Source: Planctomycetota bacterium
GTDB taxonomy: Bacteria > Planctomycetota > Brocadiia > Brocadiales > Bathyanammoxibiaceae
Assembly: GCA_016209685.1 (NCBI GenBank)
Contig: JACQVQ010000009.1
Coordinates: 1 to 64,000 of the forward strand
Length of the DNA stretch: 64,000 nt
Direction: 5' to 3'
The notes beneath the pieces are model-generated. The model made no database searches. It worked only from the letters and a program-made list of their open reading frames with translations, and was not told the DNA's origin. Below are positions 43,008 through 50,692 of this stretch, piece by piece. How positions within the stretch are numbered: the stretch's first letter is position 1; each line of letters starts with the position of its first letter. A program made the position numbers and the translations under genes.

Positions 43008-43137
43008 TAAAAGTTCAAATGTCAAAATCCAAATATCAAATAAAATCCAAAGCTCAAATGCCAAAATTTCCCCCTTTTTTTGACATTTGAACTTTGACAT
43101 TTATTTGACATTTGGATTTTGGTATTTGGATTTTGCT
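43008..43137. repeat. Word-type inverted repeat before leuD
   Basis: About 55-base arms: left words such as AAGTTCAAATGTCAAAATCC, right words such as TTTGACATTTGAACTTTGAC, separated by a C/T run. A near-identical word set occurs at 47084-47243. Confidence 0.85.
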
Positions 43138-43160
43138 TTCCTACCCCCTAATTACTGACT

Positions 43161-43652
43161 ATGGGAAGATGCTGGAAGTTTGGGAATAACATAAGTACCG
43201 ACCACATCATAGCAGGGAAATACCTCGTCACCTCAGACCCCAAGACCCTGGCTATCCACTGCCTTGAGGACACACGTCCGGAATTCCCAAAGAAGGTAAA
43301 GGCTGGAGATTTAGTGGTTGCCGGGGAAAATTTTGGCTGTGGCTCCTCCAGGGAGCACGCCCCCATAGCGCTAAAAGGTTGTGGCATAAAGGGCATCATC
43401 GCCTCCAGCTTTGCCAGGATATTTTTTAGAAACGCCATAAATATAGGCCTCCCAATATTTGAGAGCAGGGAGGCCGCAAGGGATATCCAGGAAGGGGATG
43501 AGGTAGAGATAGACATGGGGGCAAGTAAGATTGTAAACCGCACAAGGGGAAAGAACTACGGCTTTGAACCCTTCCCTAAAGAAATATTAGAGATTATAGA
43601 GGCCGGGGGATTGATGCAGTTTGTGAAGAAAAGGATGGGAAAACAAAAGTAA
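43161..43652 (+). CDS. leuD: 3-isopropylmalate dehydratase small subunit LeuD
   Basis: 163 residues, the swivelling domain that completes the isopropylmalate or homoaconitate hydratase. GRCWKFGNNISTDHIIAGKY, then VVAGENFGCGSSREHAPIAL and IASSFARIFFRNAINIGLPI are diagnostic; the length fits the compact archaeal type, matching the LeuC here. It is the partner of leuC despite the intervening activase gene. Start ATG at 43161 after the inverted repeat. Confidence 0.93.
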   Translation: MGRCWKFGNNISTDHIIAGKYLVTSDPKTLAIHCLEDTRPEFPKKVKAGDLVVAGENFGCGSSREHAPIALKGCGIKGIIASSFARIFFRNAINIGLPIFESREAARDIQEGDEVEIDMGASKIVNRTRGKNYGFEPFPKEILEIIEAGGLMQFVKKRMGKQK

Positions 43653-43925
43653 GAAGAGAGTTGCGGCGAATGATATGCCCCCTGTAAGGAGGCCCCTTCT
43701 TACACGTCCGAGACGCTCCCAACCCTCTTCTTACAGTTAGGTAATTAAGACGCGCCCTGTTACTTCTTCCCGTCTCGCACCCGCTCCTGGCAGGCCATGC
43801 ACCGCTTCTGGTGCATGGCGGGCCGTAAATATGCCAATTTACGTGGTCGGCGTGTGCCTCCACACATTCTAGGCGGCAGGCCCTACGGCCCCCGCAATTT
43901 CTAGACGAACTCTAAGGCCTTCTGG

Positions 43926-43957
43926 ACATGCCCATTAGATGTTTTTGGGCATGTTTT
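43926..43957 (+). terminator. Hairpin followed by a T-run
   Basis: Perfect 9-bp stem ACATGCCCA/TGGGCATGT, loop TTAGATGTTTT, then TTTC. It lies about 270 bases after leuD and could end its transcript. Confidence 0.45.
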
Positions 43958-44386
43958 CACCCAGAGGCCATTGATAAGGAAGCATCCCCGAGGTGCCTCC
44001 TTATCCGGTTCAAGGCTTCGCCCCCTCGCTTCACTCAAGGCAAACTCTAGAGGGCGTAAAGCCTAAAGGGGCACTATTTACGGACGACTGCCAAGGAGCG
44101 GGTCTTCAGATACATAGAGAACTCTGCAAGATGCCGGTCCTGAAACGCCAGAGGCAGATTTGCCTGTGGCTAAAACTTCTGCTAAGGTACGAGATTCTTT
44201 ATTCTTTGCCTGGAACTACACGAACTACCTGCCATGCACCAGAAGCGGTGCATGGCCTGCCTGGTTATTGCAGAGGTCTCGCCCAATAAGTCTACCACCA
44301 TTTTTGAAAAAGGCAAATCGGGTGGTGAAAAAATTTTTATGCCTTTAGTGGAGATGTACTTATGTAAACCTCTTGCCGACCAAATT

Positions 44387-44446
44387 GTCATTCTGTGGGA
44401 GTGAGACGACCGAAGAATCTAGATTCTTTGCTTCACTCAGAATGAC
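44387..44446. repeat. GTCATTCTG/CAGAATGAC inverted repeat
   Basis: Outer arms GTCATTCTG and CAGAATGAC with an inner AGAATCTAGATTCT. The same class occurs at 50239-50303. Confidence 0.75.
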
Positions 44447-44459
44447 ACATGTGAAAGAC

Positions 44460-45341
44460 CTACTGCTTACTCTGGAAGAAATCCCTCCCCAGGGCCGTCC
44501 TGGAATAATGAAAAAGGTACTGCTGGGCATACCCCCCGTACCTGCCAAAATAGTTACTGACAAAGGATTGAACCTCCCTTGGCGAAACCTTTTTGCCTTT
44601 AAAATAGAAGGTACGTATTGCCCTATCTATCCACCTATCAACAGGAAAGGCCCCTACGAAATCCAGAGAGAATAGGAGGACACAATCCGCCACTTTTTCT
44701 CCTACCCCAGGTAGTTCCATCAACTTTTTCTTCGCTTCCAGATAGGACAGGTCCCTCAAGGATTCTAAATAGGCGTTGTCCACTCGCTGAGAGACCTCGT
44801 AGATGTACCTGGACCTGAAGCCCAGGCCAAGCCCCTTGAGTAGGGGCACGTTGCAACGTGCCCCTGCCATCTGATTTGGTCCGGGCAGGCTATATCCTTT
44901 GACCTCATCCAGACAGACCTCTTCTCCGAATGTCCTGGCCAGGCCGTCCAGACACCTCTGTATCTTTGGGATATTAGAGGCAATGGAGCATAGATAAGAC
45001 AATAGACACTCCCATGGTTCCTGCCTGATAATCCTGAGGCCGTAATACAATCGGAAGGCCCTTCGGGTATGCCTGTCTAGTGGTATCTCGGATAATACGT
45101 CTTCCATGGGGACATCAAGCGAAAAGAAGTGCCTAATAAAGTCTTTATCTGTCCCTGAGAATTCCAGACGATCTTCCCCCTGTCTTATCTTAAAAAATTT
45201 ATCTCCCGAATGGACATAGTACCAATCCCCTACCCTTCTATACCTGAACAATTGTCCGCATTCCATAGTATGAATCAGATGAAAATCTCTTACCTTAATA
45301 CATGAAGTCCGATTGCCAGAGTTTCTAGCCATCTGTTGCAT
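44460..45341 (-). CDS. OGG1-type 8-oxoguanine DNA glycosylase with repeat insertion
   Basis: A 293-residue HhH-GPD DNA glycosylase/lyase that excises oxidised guanine. The hairpin and catalytic lysine lie in LMELPGVGEKVADCVLLFSL, and the catalytic aspartate in GAFPVDRWIDRAI, as in OGG1. The N-terminal domain shows HTMECGQLFRYRRV. A 28-bp palindrome is translated at about residues 158-167 (AGARCNVPLL), in the loop before the conserved GLGFRSRYIYEVSQ. It stands alone, opposite in strand to dnaA. Confidence 0.85.
   Translation of the reverse strand: MQQMARNSGNRTSCIKVRDFHLIHTMECGQLFRYRRVGDWYYVHSGDKFFKIRQGEDRLEFSGTDKDFIRHFFSLDVPMEDVLSEIPLDRHTRRAFRLYYGLRIIRQEPWECLLSYLCSIASNIPKIQRCLDGLARTFGEEVCLDEVKGYSLPGPNQMAGARCNVPLLKGLGLGFRSRYIYEVSQRVDNAYLESLRDLSYLEAKKKLMELPGVGEKVADCVLLFSLDFVGAFPVDRWIDRAIRTFYFKGKKVSPREVQSFVSNYFGRYGGYAQQYLFHYSRTALGRDFFQSKQ
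44839..44867. repeat. 28-bp palindromic element inside the OGG-type gene
   Basis: Arms GTAGGGGCACGTT and AACGTGCCCCTGCC; the last bases differ from the consensus. Read in frame as AGARCNVPLL. Confidence 0.9.
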
Positions 45342-45373
45342 TCTGCTGAGGGTGATGGAGAGTTTTATTGAAT

Positions 45374-45478
45374 TCTTGTAGTTGGCAAGTTTTGTAATGA
45401 ACTAGACTTAAGCCCTATCAGACCAGAAACGTATGATGTTATTAAAGCTCTTGATAAGATGAAAAAATTTTTAGAATA
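45374..45478 (+). pseudogene. Possible frameshifted small gene
   Basis: MESFIEFL stops at TAG. In the next frame the text continues ILVVGKFCNELDLSPIRPET and ends ALDKMKKFLE. The pieces read like one helical protein of about 40 residues broken by a one-base shift. Not recognised. Confidence 0.3.
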
Positions 45479-45584
45479 AAATTTTACAGACACCCATCCT
45501 TTCCAATCTTGTTGAAGGAGTGAGTCTTATAATTCTTATGGGTTTCATAAACGAGGTAACAAAAAAATTCTAATCTGTTTTGTT

Positions 45585-45612
45585 TTGACAGTCCAGGATT
45601 TTCTGATACCCT
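45585..45612 (+). promoter_or_regulatory. Candidate promoter of dnaA
   Basis: TTGACA (45585-45590), 16-base spacer, TACCCT (45607-45612), 76 bases before the TTG start. The -10 box is weak. Confidence 0.35.
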
Positions 45613-45688
45613 GCCTAACCTGACAACTTGTGAAGCCTGCCATGTACGATGCCAGCAGAGAGCCTTACTAACCAAAAGGGGTGGCGCT

Positions 45689-47071
45689 TTGGGACAGAGT
45701 TGTAGTGAGATTTGGGCTGGGGTGCTGGGCAATATTCAAAAACAGGTCGGCACCATTACCTTTAACCTCTGGTTCAGGGATACTGAACTCCTTTCCTTTT
45801 GCAGTAACCGCTGCGAGATAGGCGTCCCCAATTCCTTCATAGGCGTATGGCTACAGAGGCATTTCCTGGCCATTATACAGGAGAAACTCACTGGTGCAAT
45901 AGGCGGGGCTGTGGAAGTGGGATTCTCCATCAATAGCAATAACTCTTATCCACCTCAGGCAGTCTGCAGTAGTCCCGGAGTAGCAACCATTGACAAGCCT
46001 GCTGCCAATACAGCTGTAGGGGTGGCCGGCCGGTCGCCCCTACTCCAGAGGACTTACCGGCTTGAGGATTTTATAGTAGGGCCTTCAAACCAGCTGGCCT
46101 ATAATGCGGCACTGGAAATCCTTAAGGATTCCGGACCTCCCAACTTCAACTCCCTCTTTATCTATGGTTCTATAGGGCTTGGGAAGACCCATATCTTACA
46201 AGGCATATGGAACTCCTTTAAGGAGAGAGGTCAGCCCCTGAAGGCAGTATACATGCCGGCCGAAGACTGGACCAATGAGTTCATTCATGCCCTTAAAGGT
46301 GGAAAGGTTGAAGGCTTCCGTCATAAGTATAGGAAGGTAGACGTCTTCCTCATGGATGACGTACGGTTCCTCTCCAGTAAGGAGGGTATCCAAGAGGAAC
46401 TGGTTCACACAATTAATGCCCTGGCCCAATCCTCCAAGAGGATGATCTTCGCCAGCGATGCCCACCCAAAACTTATAAAAGAACTCAAGGAAAGCCTGGC
46501 GAACCGCATGATAGGGGGGATGCTCGCTGAAATACACCCTCCGGATTTTAAAACCACCCTTGCCATTGTTCAAACAAAGGTCTCAAGGCTTGGACACTCA
46601 TTCTCTAGAGAAGTCCTCGTAGATATGACCGATGGCCTCAAGGGCCGCAGTATAAGAGAGATTGAGAGCGCCATAACGGCACTCCTTGCCCAGGCAACTA
46701 CCTATCAGAGAGAAGTGGACGTAAAACTCGTCAAGGAGGTCTTTAACCATCTCTTTGGCCAGAGGAGACGGCGAGTCAGCCTGGAAGACATAGAGGCGGT
46801 AATCAGGAATCACTTCCATCTTACTGCCCAGGAATTATGGTACCCAGGAAGGAGGCGTTCCTTACAACTCCCAAGGCAACTCTGCTGTTATTTTGCCAGG
46901 ACACTTACCAATCATTCCCATGAGGAAATAGGCCATCACTTCGGCAACAAGAGACATACCTTTTGTGTATCTTCTATGGGCAAGATAAAAAAACGCCTTG
47001 AAAATGATATGGAATTCGTTAAACTAACGGAGGAATTACACGAAGAGATTACTCGTAAAACCCTTGCTTAG
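45689..47071 (+). CDS. dnaA: DnaA-like replication initiator with divergent DNA-binding signature
   Basis: 460 residues with the full DnaA architecture: domain I (about 1-85), linker (about 86-120), AAA+ domain III with Walker A FIYGSIGLGKTHILQGIWN and Walker B VDVFLMDDVRFLSSKEGIQE, and domain IV with RRRSLQLPRQLCCYFAR. The DNA-box signature, usually GGRDHTTVLHA, is GNKRHTFCVSS here (near residue 418), and the Arg-finger region reads ESLANRM. A 28-bp palindrome is translated in the linker (109-118, VGVAGRSPLL). No dnaN is adjacent and no origin is visible, so this may be a second, divergent DnaA. The start is probably TTG 45689. Confidence 0.85.
   Translation: MGQSCSEIWAGVLGNIQKQVGTITFNLWFRDTELLSFCSNRCEIGVPNSFIGVWLQRHFLAIIQEKLTGAIGGAVEVGFSINSNNSYPPQAVCSSPGVATIDKPAANTAVGVAGRSPLLQRTYRLEDFIVGPSNQLAYNAALEILKDSGPPNFNSLFIYGSIGLGKTHILQGIWNSFKERGQPLKAVYMPAEDWTNEFIHALKGGKVEGFRHKYRKVDVFLMDDVRFLSSKEGIQEELVHTINALAQSSKRMIFASDAHPKLIKELKESLANRMIGGMLAEIHPPDFKTTLAIVQTKVSRLGHSFSREVLVDMTDGLKGRSIREIESAITALLAQATTYQREVDVKLVKEVFNHLFGQRRRRVSLEDIEAVIRNHFHLTAQELWYPGRRRSLQLPRQLCCYFARTLTNHSHEEIGHHFGNKRHTFCVSSMGKIKKRLENDMEFVKLTEELHEEITRKTLA
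46016..46043. repeat. 28-bp palindromic element inside dnaA
   Basis: Arms GTAGGGGTGGCC and GGTCGCCCCTAC-like, centre GGCCGGCC. Read in frame as VGVAGRSPLL in the interdomain linker. Confidence 0.85.
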
Positions 47072-47083
47072 AAACCTTTGCTT

Positions 47084-47243
47084 TAGGAGTCAGGATTAGG
47101 GAAATCCAAATTCCAAAGCTCAAATGTCAAGTCAATGTCAAAGTTCAAATGCCAAATGTCTTTGACCTCGAGTTTTCTTTGGATTTCATTTGTCATTTGG
47201 ATCTTGACATTTTTCCCTAGCCCCTAATCCCTAACCCCTGGTC
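47084..47243. repeat. Word-type inverted repeat between dnaA and pepP-like gene
   Basis: Outer words AGGATTAGGG and CCCTAATCCC enclose AAATCCAAATTCCAAAGCTC-type words and their complements. It shares words with 43008-43137. Confidence 0.85.
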
Positions 47244-47274
47244 TCTATGTTTCCTGGCCCATAGTTCTAACCTA

Positions 47275-48348
47275 TTGAACATTAGTAACCGACTCCGCCG
47301 TTTACGACAGAAGGTAATCAAAAAAGGCCTGGACGGGCTGGTCATCACCAAACTTCCAAACGTAAGGTATATGAGTGGCTTCACAGGCTCAGAGGCCCTC
47401 ATCCTCCTCACCAGGGATAGGTTCATCTTTCTTACCGATTTCCGCTACATTGAGCAGGCCCAGGGAGAATGCAAAGACCTGGAGATAGTAGAGAGAAAGA
47501 GGTCACCCATGAAGGCCCTGGGAAACCTGGTAAAGAAACAAGGGCTCAAGGTGTTAGGTTTTGAGTCTGAGGCCCTCAGTTTTGCCCAATACGCAGAACT
47601 CAAAGGCTTGGCCAGGAAGGTGATACCTGTAAAAGGGATGGTAGAAGAGATGCGGGAGGTGAAAGAAGAGGAGGAGATAAACCGGCTCAAGGGGGCAATA
47701 AAAATAGCAGAGGAGGCCTTTAAAAAGGTACTCAAGGGGATTAGACCAGGCCTGACAGATAAGCAGATAGCCAACAGGTTAGAGTTTGACATGAAAGAGG
47801 CCGGAGCTGAGGGGGCGGCCTTCAACACCATATGTGTAGTGGGGGAGAGGGCCTCTCAACCCCATGCCCTCCCCTCAGGTGTGGCAGTCCGGCCTGGCAA
47901 CAGCCTCCTTATTGACTGGGGTGCCAGGTGGAGGTTGTATAATTCTGACTTGACAAGGGTTGTATTCCTCAATAGAATCACCTCTCAGGCCAAAAAAATA
48001 TATCGGATTGTAAAGAAGGCCCAGGGCCTGGCCATTGAAAAGATACGGGAGGGCGTGAGTGCAAGGGAAGTGGACCTGGCGGCCAGGAACTATATAGAGA
48101 GTCAGGGGTATGGTAAAAATTTTGGCCATGGCCTCGGACACGGCATAGGCCTGGAGGTACACGAGAGCCCCCGACTTTACAAGACCAACAGGAGACTGCT
48201 TAAAGCGGGAATGGTCGTTACCGTGGAACCAGGCATATACGTGCCTCAACAGGGTGGCGTGAGAATAGAAGATGTCGTGCTTGTAAAGAGAGATGGCTAT
48301 GAAGTCTTGAGCCACACCCCAAAAGCACTAGAAGCGGTATTACTGTGA
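47275..48348 (+). CDS. M24-family Xaa-Pro aminopeptidase
   Basis: A 357-residue pita-bread metallopeptidase that removes N-terminal residues before proline. Metal ligands are visible in SLLIDWGARWRLYNSDLTRV, FGHGLGHGIGLEVHESP and VVTVEPGIYVPQQGGVRIED. The N-terminal creatinase-like domain covers about residues 1-125. The start is a TTG at 47275, giving MNISNRLRRLRQKV. In many bacteria this gene directly precedes efp or accB; here accB follows after 7 bases, so pepP-accB-accC probably form an operon. Confidence 0.92.
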   Translation: MNISNRLRRLRQKVIKKGLDGLVITKLPNVRYMSGFTGSEALILLTRDRFIFLTDFRYIEQAQGECKDLEIVERKRSPMKALGNLVKKQGLKVLGFESEALSFAQYAELKGLARKVIPVKGMVEEMREVKEEEEINRLKGAIKIAEEAFKKVLKGIRPGLTDKQIANRLEFDMKEAGAEGAAFNTICVVGERASQPHALPSGVAVRPGNSLLIDWGARWRLYNSDLTRVVFLNRITSQAKKIYRIVKKAQGLAIEKIREGVSAREVDLAARNYIESQGYGKNFGHGLGHGIGLEVHESPRLYKTNRRLLKAGMVVTVEPGIYVPQQGGVRIEDVVLVKRDGYEVLSHTPKALEAVLL

Positions 48349-48355
48349 CCCCCAG

Positions 48356-48871
48356 ATGAGGCTGGAAAGAATCTCCGACCTGAGCAAGAGGGCCTATAGA
48401 AGTATGGACACGATGAATAAAATAAAAGAGCTCATCTCTCTGATGAATACCAACGACCTCGCCGAGATTGAGGTCCAGGAAGATACCTTCCGGATAAAAG
48501 TGAGGCGCAGTAACGGTGTCCAGCCCTCCGTCCTCCCCAGCCATCAACTCCCTGGCGCCATGGAAGAAGGACAGCGACTCCTGCCCAGGAAGGACAACTT
48601 CCTTGAGATAGCCTCTCCTATGGTAGGCACTTTCTATAAGGCCCCCACCCCCGGGGCAGAACCCTTCGTAGGGGTTGGTGATATGGTAGACCCCGAGACG
48701 GTGGTGTGTGTCATAGAGGCCATGAAAATTATCAATGAAATCAAGGCAGAGCTATCCGGCAAGGTAGTAGAGGTACTGGTGGAGGATGGAAAAGCAGTAG
48801 AGTATGGCCAACCCCTCTTCAGGGTCTTCCCCCTCTCGCCTGAGCAAACAGCCCAAGCCCAACAGAGGTAA
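48356..48871 (+). CDS. accB: Biotin carboxyl carrier protein AccB
   Basis: Carries biotin in acetyl-CoA carboxylase. The biotinylation site reads [16 protein letters not shown]; the biotinyl domain covers the last ~80 residues after [19 protein letters not shown]. The N-terminus fits [20 protein letters not shown]. From ATG 48356 it has 171 residues; ATG 48404 or 48413 would give a start closer to typical AccB. The stop is 2 bases before accC. Confidence 0.93.
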   Translation: MRLERISDLSKRAYRSMDTMNKIKELISLMNTNDLAEIEVQEDTFRIKVRRSNGVQPSVLPSHQLPGAMEEGQRLLPRKDNFLEIASPMVGTFYKAPTPGAEPFVGVGDMVDPETVVCVIEAMKIINEIKAELSGKVVEVLVEDGKAVEYGQPLFRVFPLSPEQTAQAQQR

Positions 48872-48873
48872 AG

Positions 48874-50223
48874 ATGTTCTCAAGGATATTGATAGCCAAC
48901 CGGGGGGAAATAGCCCTAAGAGTCATCAGGGCCTGCCGGGAGTTGGGCATTGAGACCGTGGCCGTCTTCTCCAAGGCAGACGAAAATGCCAGATACCTCA
49001 AATATGCCGACGACAAGGTATGTATAGGCCCTCCCCCCTCCGAGCAGAGCTACCTTAACATCCCCAGCATTATCAGTGCCGCTGAGGTTACTGACGTAGA
49101 GGCCATCCATCCTGGCTACGGGTTCCTCTCCGAGGCCAGCCACTTTGCGGAAATTTGCGAATCCTCTAACATCACCTTTATCGGCCCTTCCTCCAAGACC
49201 CTACAGCTTATGGGCAACAAGTCCCAGGCCAGAAAGGTCGCCATGGAAAATAAGGTCCCCGTCATCCCGGGCAGCACCTCTACCATCACCAACCAGCAAG
49301 AAGCCGTAAGTATTGCCCATAAGATAGGCTTCCCGGTACTGATAAAGGCGTCCGCAGGTGGGGGTGGGAGGGGCATGAGGATAGCCCACAACGACGCCAG
49401 CCTGGCGAACGCCCTGGCTATGGCCCAGAGGGAGGCCGAGACCGCCTTCAAGGATTCCTCTCTATACATTGAGAAATACATAGAGCATGCCCGCCATGTG
49501 GAGGTCCAGATACTGGCAGACCAGCATGGTACCATACTACACCTCGGAGAGAGGGATTGCAGTCTCCAGCGCCGTCACCAGAAACTCCTGGAGGAAACCC
49601 CCTCCCCTGGCATAACACCAAGGCTCAGGGGAGAACTCTACACGGCCGCCCTCAGGATGGCCAAGGCCGTTAATTATACTAATGCCGGTACGGTAGAGTT
49701 TCTTGTGGACAGGGACGGTAAATTTTACTTTATTGAGATGAACACCCGCCTCCAGGTAGAACACCCCATAACAGAAATGGTTACGGGCATAGACCTGGTA
49801 AAAGAACAGATAAGGATTGCCTCAGGAGAACCCCTGAAGTACCGTCAGAAGCACGTAAGGTTTGATGGCGTGGCCATAGAGTGCCGCATATATGCCGAAG
49901 ACCCGGATAACGGCTTCAGGCCGCATCCAGGGAGGATATCTACGTACCATGTCCCGGGGGGAAGGGGCGTCAGGGTAGATTCCCACGCCCACCAGGGCTA
50001 TGAGATACCCCCATTTTACGACTCCCTCATCAGCAAGCTAATAGTACATCAGGCCACACGACAGGAGGCCATTGCCTGCCTCAAGGGGGCACTGGAGGAG
50101 TACGTAATAGAAGGGATAAAGACCACCGTGCCCCTCCACACGAAACTCCTCAACCACCCCAACTTCCTCAACGCAGACTTCAACACCACCTTCGTTGAGG
50201 GTCTCCTCGGACGGGAGCAGTAG
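48874..50223 (+). CDS. accC: Biotin carboxylase AccC
   Basis: 449 residues; ATP-dependent carboxylation of biotin on AccB, the first half-reaction of fatty-acid synthesis. Signatures: [68 protein letters not shown], and [20 protein letters not shown]. Length and order are normal. The carboxyltransferase genes accA/accD are not in the window. A repeat-rich stretch follows. Confidence 0.96.
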   Translation: MFSRILIANRGEIALRVIRACRELGIETVAVFSKADENARYLKYADDKVCIGPPPSEQSYLNIPSIISAAEVTDVEAIHPGYGFLSEASHFAEICESSNITFIGPSSKTLQLMGNKSQARKVAMENKVPVIPGSTSTITNQQEAVSIAHKIGFPVLIKASAGGGGRGMRIAHNDASLANALAMAQREAETAFKDSSLYIEKYIEHARHVEVQILADQHGTILHLGERDCSLQRRHQKLLEETPSPGITPRLRGELYTAALRMAKAVNYTNAGTVEFLVDRDGKFYFIEMNTRLQVEHPITEMVTGIDLVKEQIRIASGEPLKYRQKHVRFDGVAIECRIYAEDPDNGFRPHPGRISTYHVPGGRGVRVDSHAHQGYEIPPFYDSLISKLIVHQATRQEAIACLKGALEEYVIEGIKTTVPLHTKLLNHPNFLNADFNTTFVEGLLGREQ

Positions 50224-50692
50224 GCGCAATAGTACTGTTTGTCATTCTGGCCCTGAACGGAGTGAAGGGGAAGAATCTAGATTCTTCACTCCGTTCAGAA
50301 TGACCCTTCGGGTCAGATTCTTCGGTCCCCTTCGCTACGCTCAGGGCTTCGGCAACTACTTCGCTCCCTCAGACGCCGTCCTGAGCGAAGCCAAAGGAAT
50401 GACAAGTCGTGCTATGTAGGCTTTTGCAGAGGTCTCAATACAAAAACCACCAAAAATTTCCTTGATATTTTCCTCAAAAGTAGTAACATTTGCCCCAAAT
50501 TGCCTGTAGGGGTGTACTACAGTACGCCCCCACCTGTTATTGCCGATTTTTCTTGTAGATCGCCTGGGAGGTACAAAGCAACCCTTGCGGTTGCCCTTCT
50601 AGGGCAGGGGCAAATTGAAAATCCGCCGTGTTTGGGGCGGACCCTGCCCCTACAGCTTCTCATCAAACCTTTTAATCAGGAGGAGGGCCAAT
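50224..50692. other. Repeat-filled intergenic region before the Rh channel gene
   Basis: About 470 bases built largely of repeats: a GTCATTCTG/CAGAATGAC hairpin (50239-50303) followed by TTCGCT/AGCGAA-type repeats to about 50402, a palindrome at 50506-50533 (GTAGGGGTGTACT/AGTACGCCCCCAC), and a composite at 50575-50653. No gene is seen. The ribosome binding site AGGAGG of the next gene lies at its end. Confidence 0.75.
50575..50653. repeat. Composite palindromic element
   Basis: CAACCCTTGCGGTTGCCC, then GGGCAGGGGC and TTGAAAATCCGCC ... GGGGCGGA ending CCCTGCCCCTAC. It shares its first half with 18697-18722 and its inner TTGAAAATCCGCC with the reverse of 27490-27512. Confidence 0.75.

Larger units (their letters stand above)
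43653..44459. other. Gene-poor region with hairpins and repeats
   Basis: About 800 bases with no credible gene. The 31-base sequence around CCATGCACCGCTTCTGGTGC occurs at 43790-43819 and, inverted, at 44231-44260. There are hairpins at 43926-43957 (ACATGCCCA/TGGGCATGT then TTTT) and 43973-44005 (GATAAGGA/TCCTTATC). The right end (44387-44446) is an inverted repeat of GTCATTCTG...CAGAATGAC type. Confidence 0.6.
45342..45688. other. AT-rich region upstream of dnaA with a possible remnant
   Basis: About 350 bases. A frame ending at 45478 reads KFCNELDLSPIRPETYDVIK and ALDKMKKFLE, but a stop or frameshift separates it from MESFIEFL upstream, suggesting a broken small gene. I find no DnaA-box cluster (TTATCCACA) that would mark an origin. 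A promoter-like TTGACA/TACCCT pair lies at 45585-45612. Confidence 0.45.

Noticed and set aside
43594-43863. A minus-strand gene in the leuD downstream region
   Set aside because: The open frame overlaps leuD, lacks a recognisable domain and runs across a palindromic repeat.
45342-45688. Chromosome origin upstream of dnaA
   Set aside because: No cluster of TTATCCACA-like boxes is visible and dnaN is absent.
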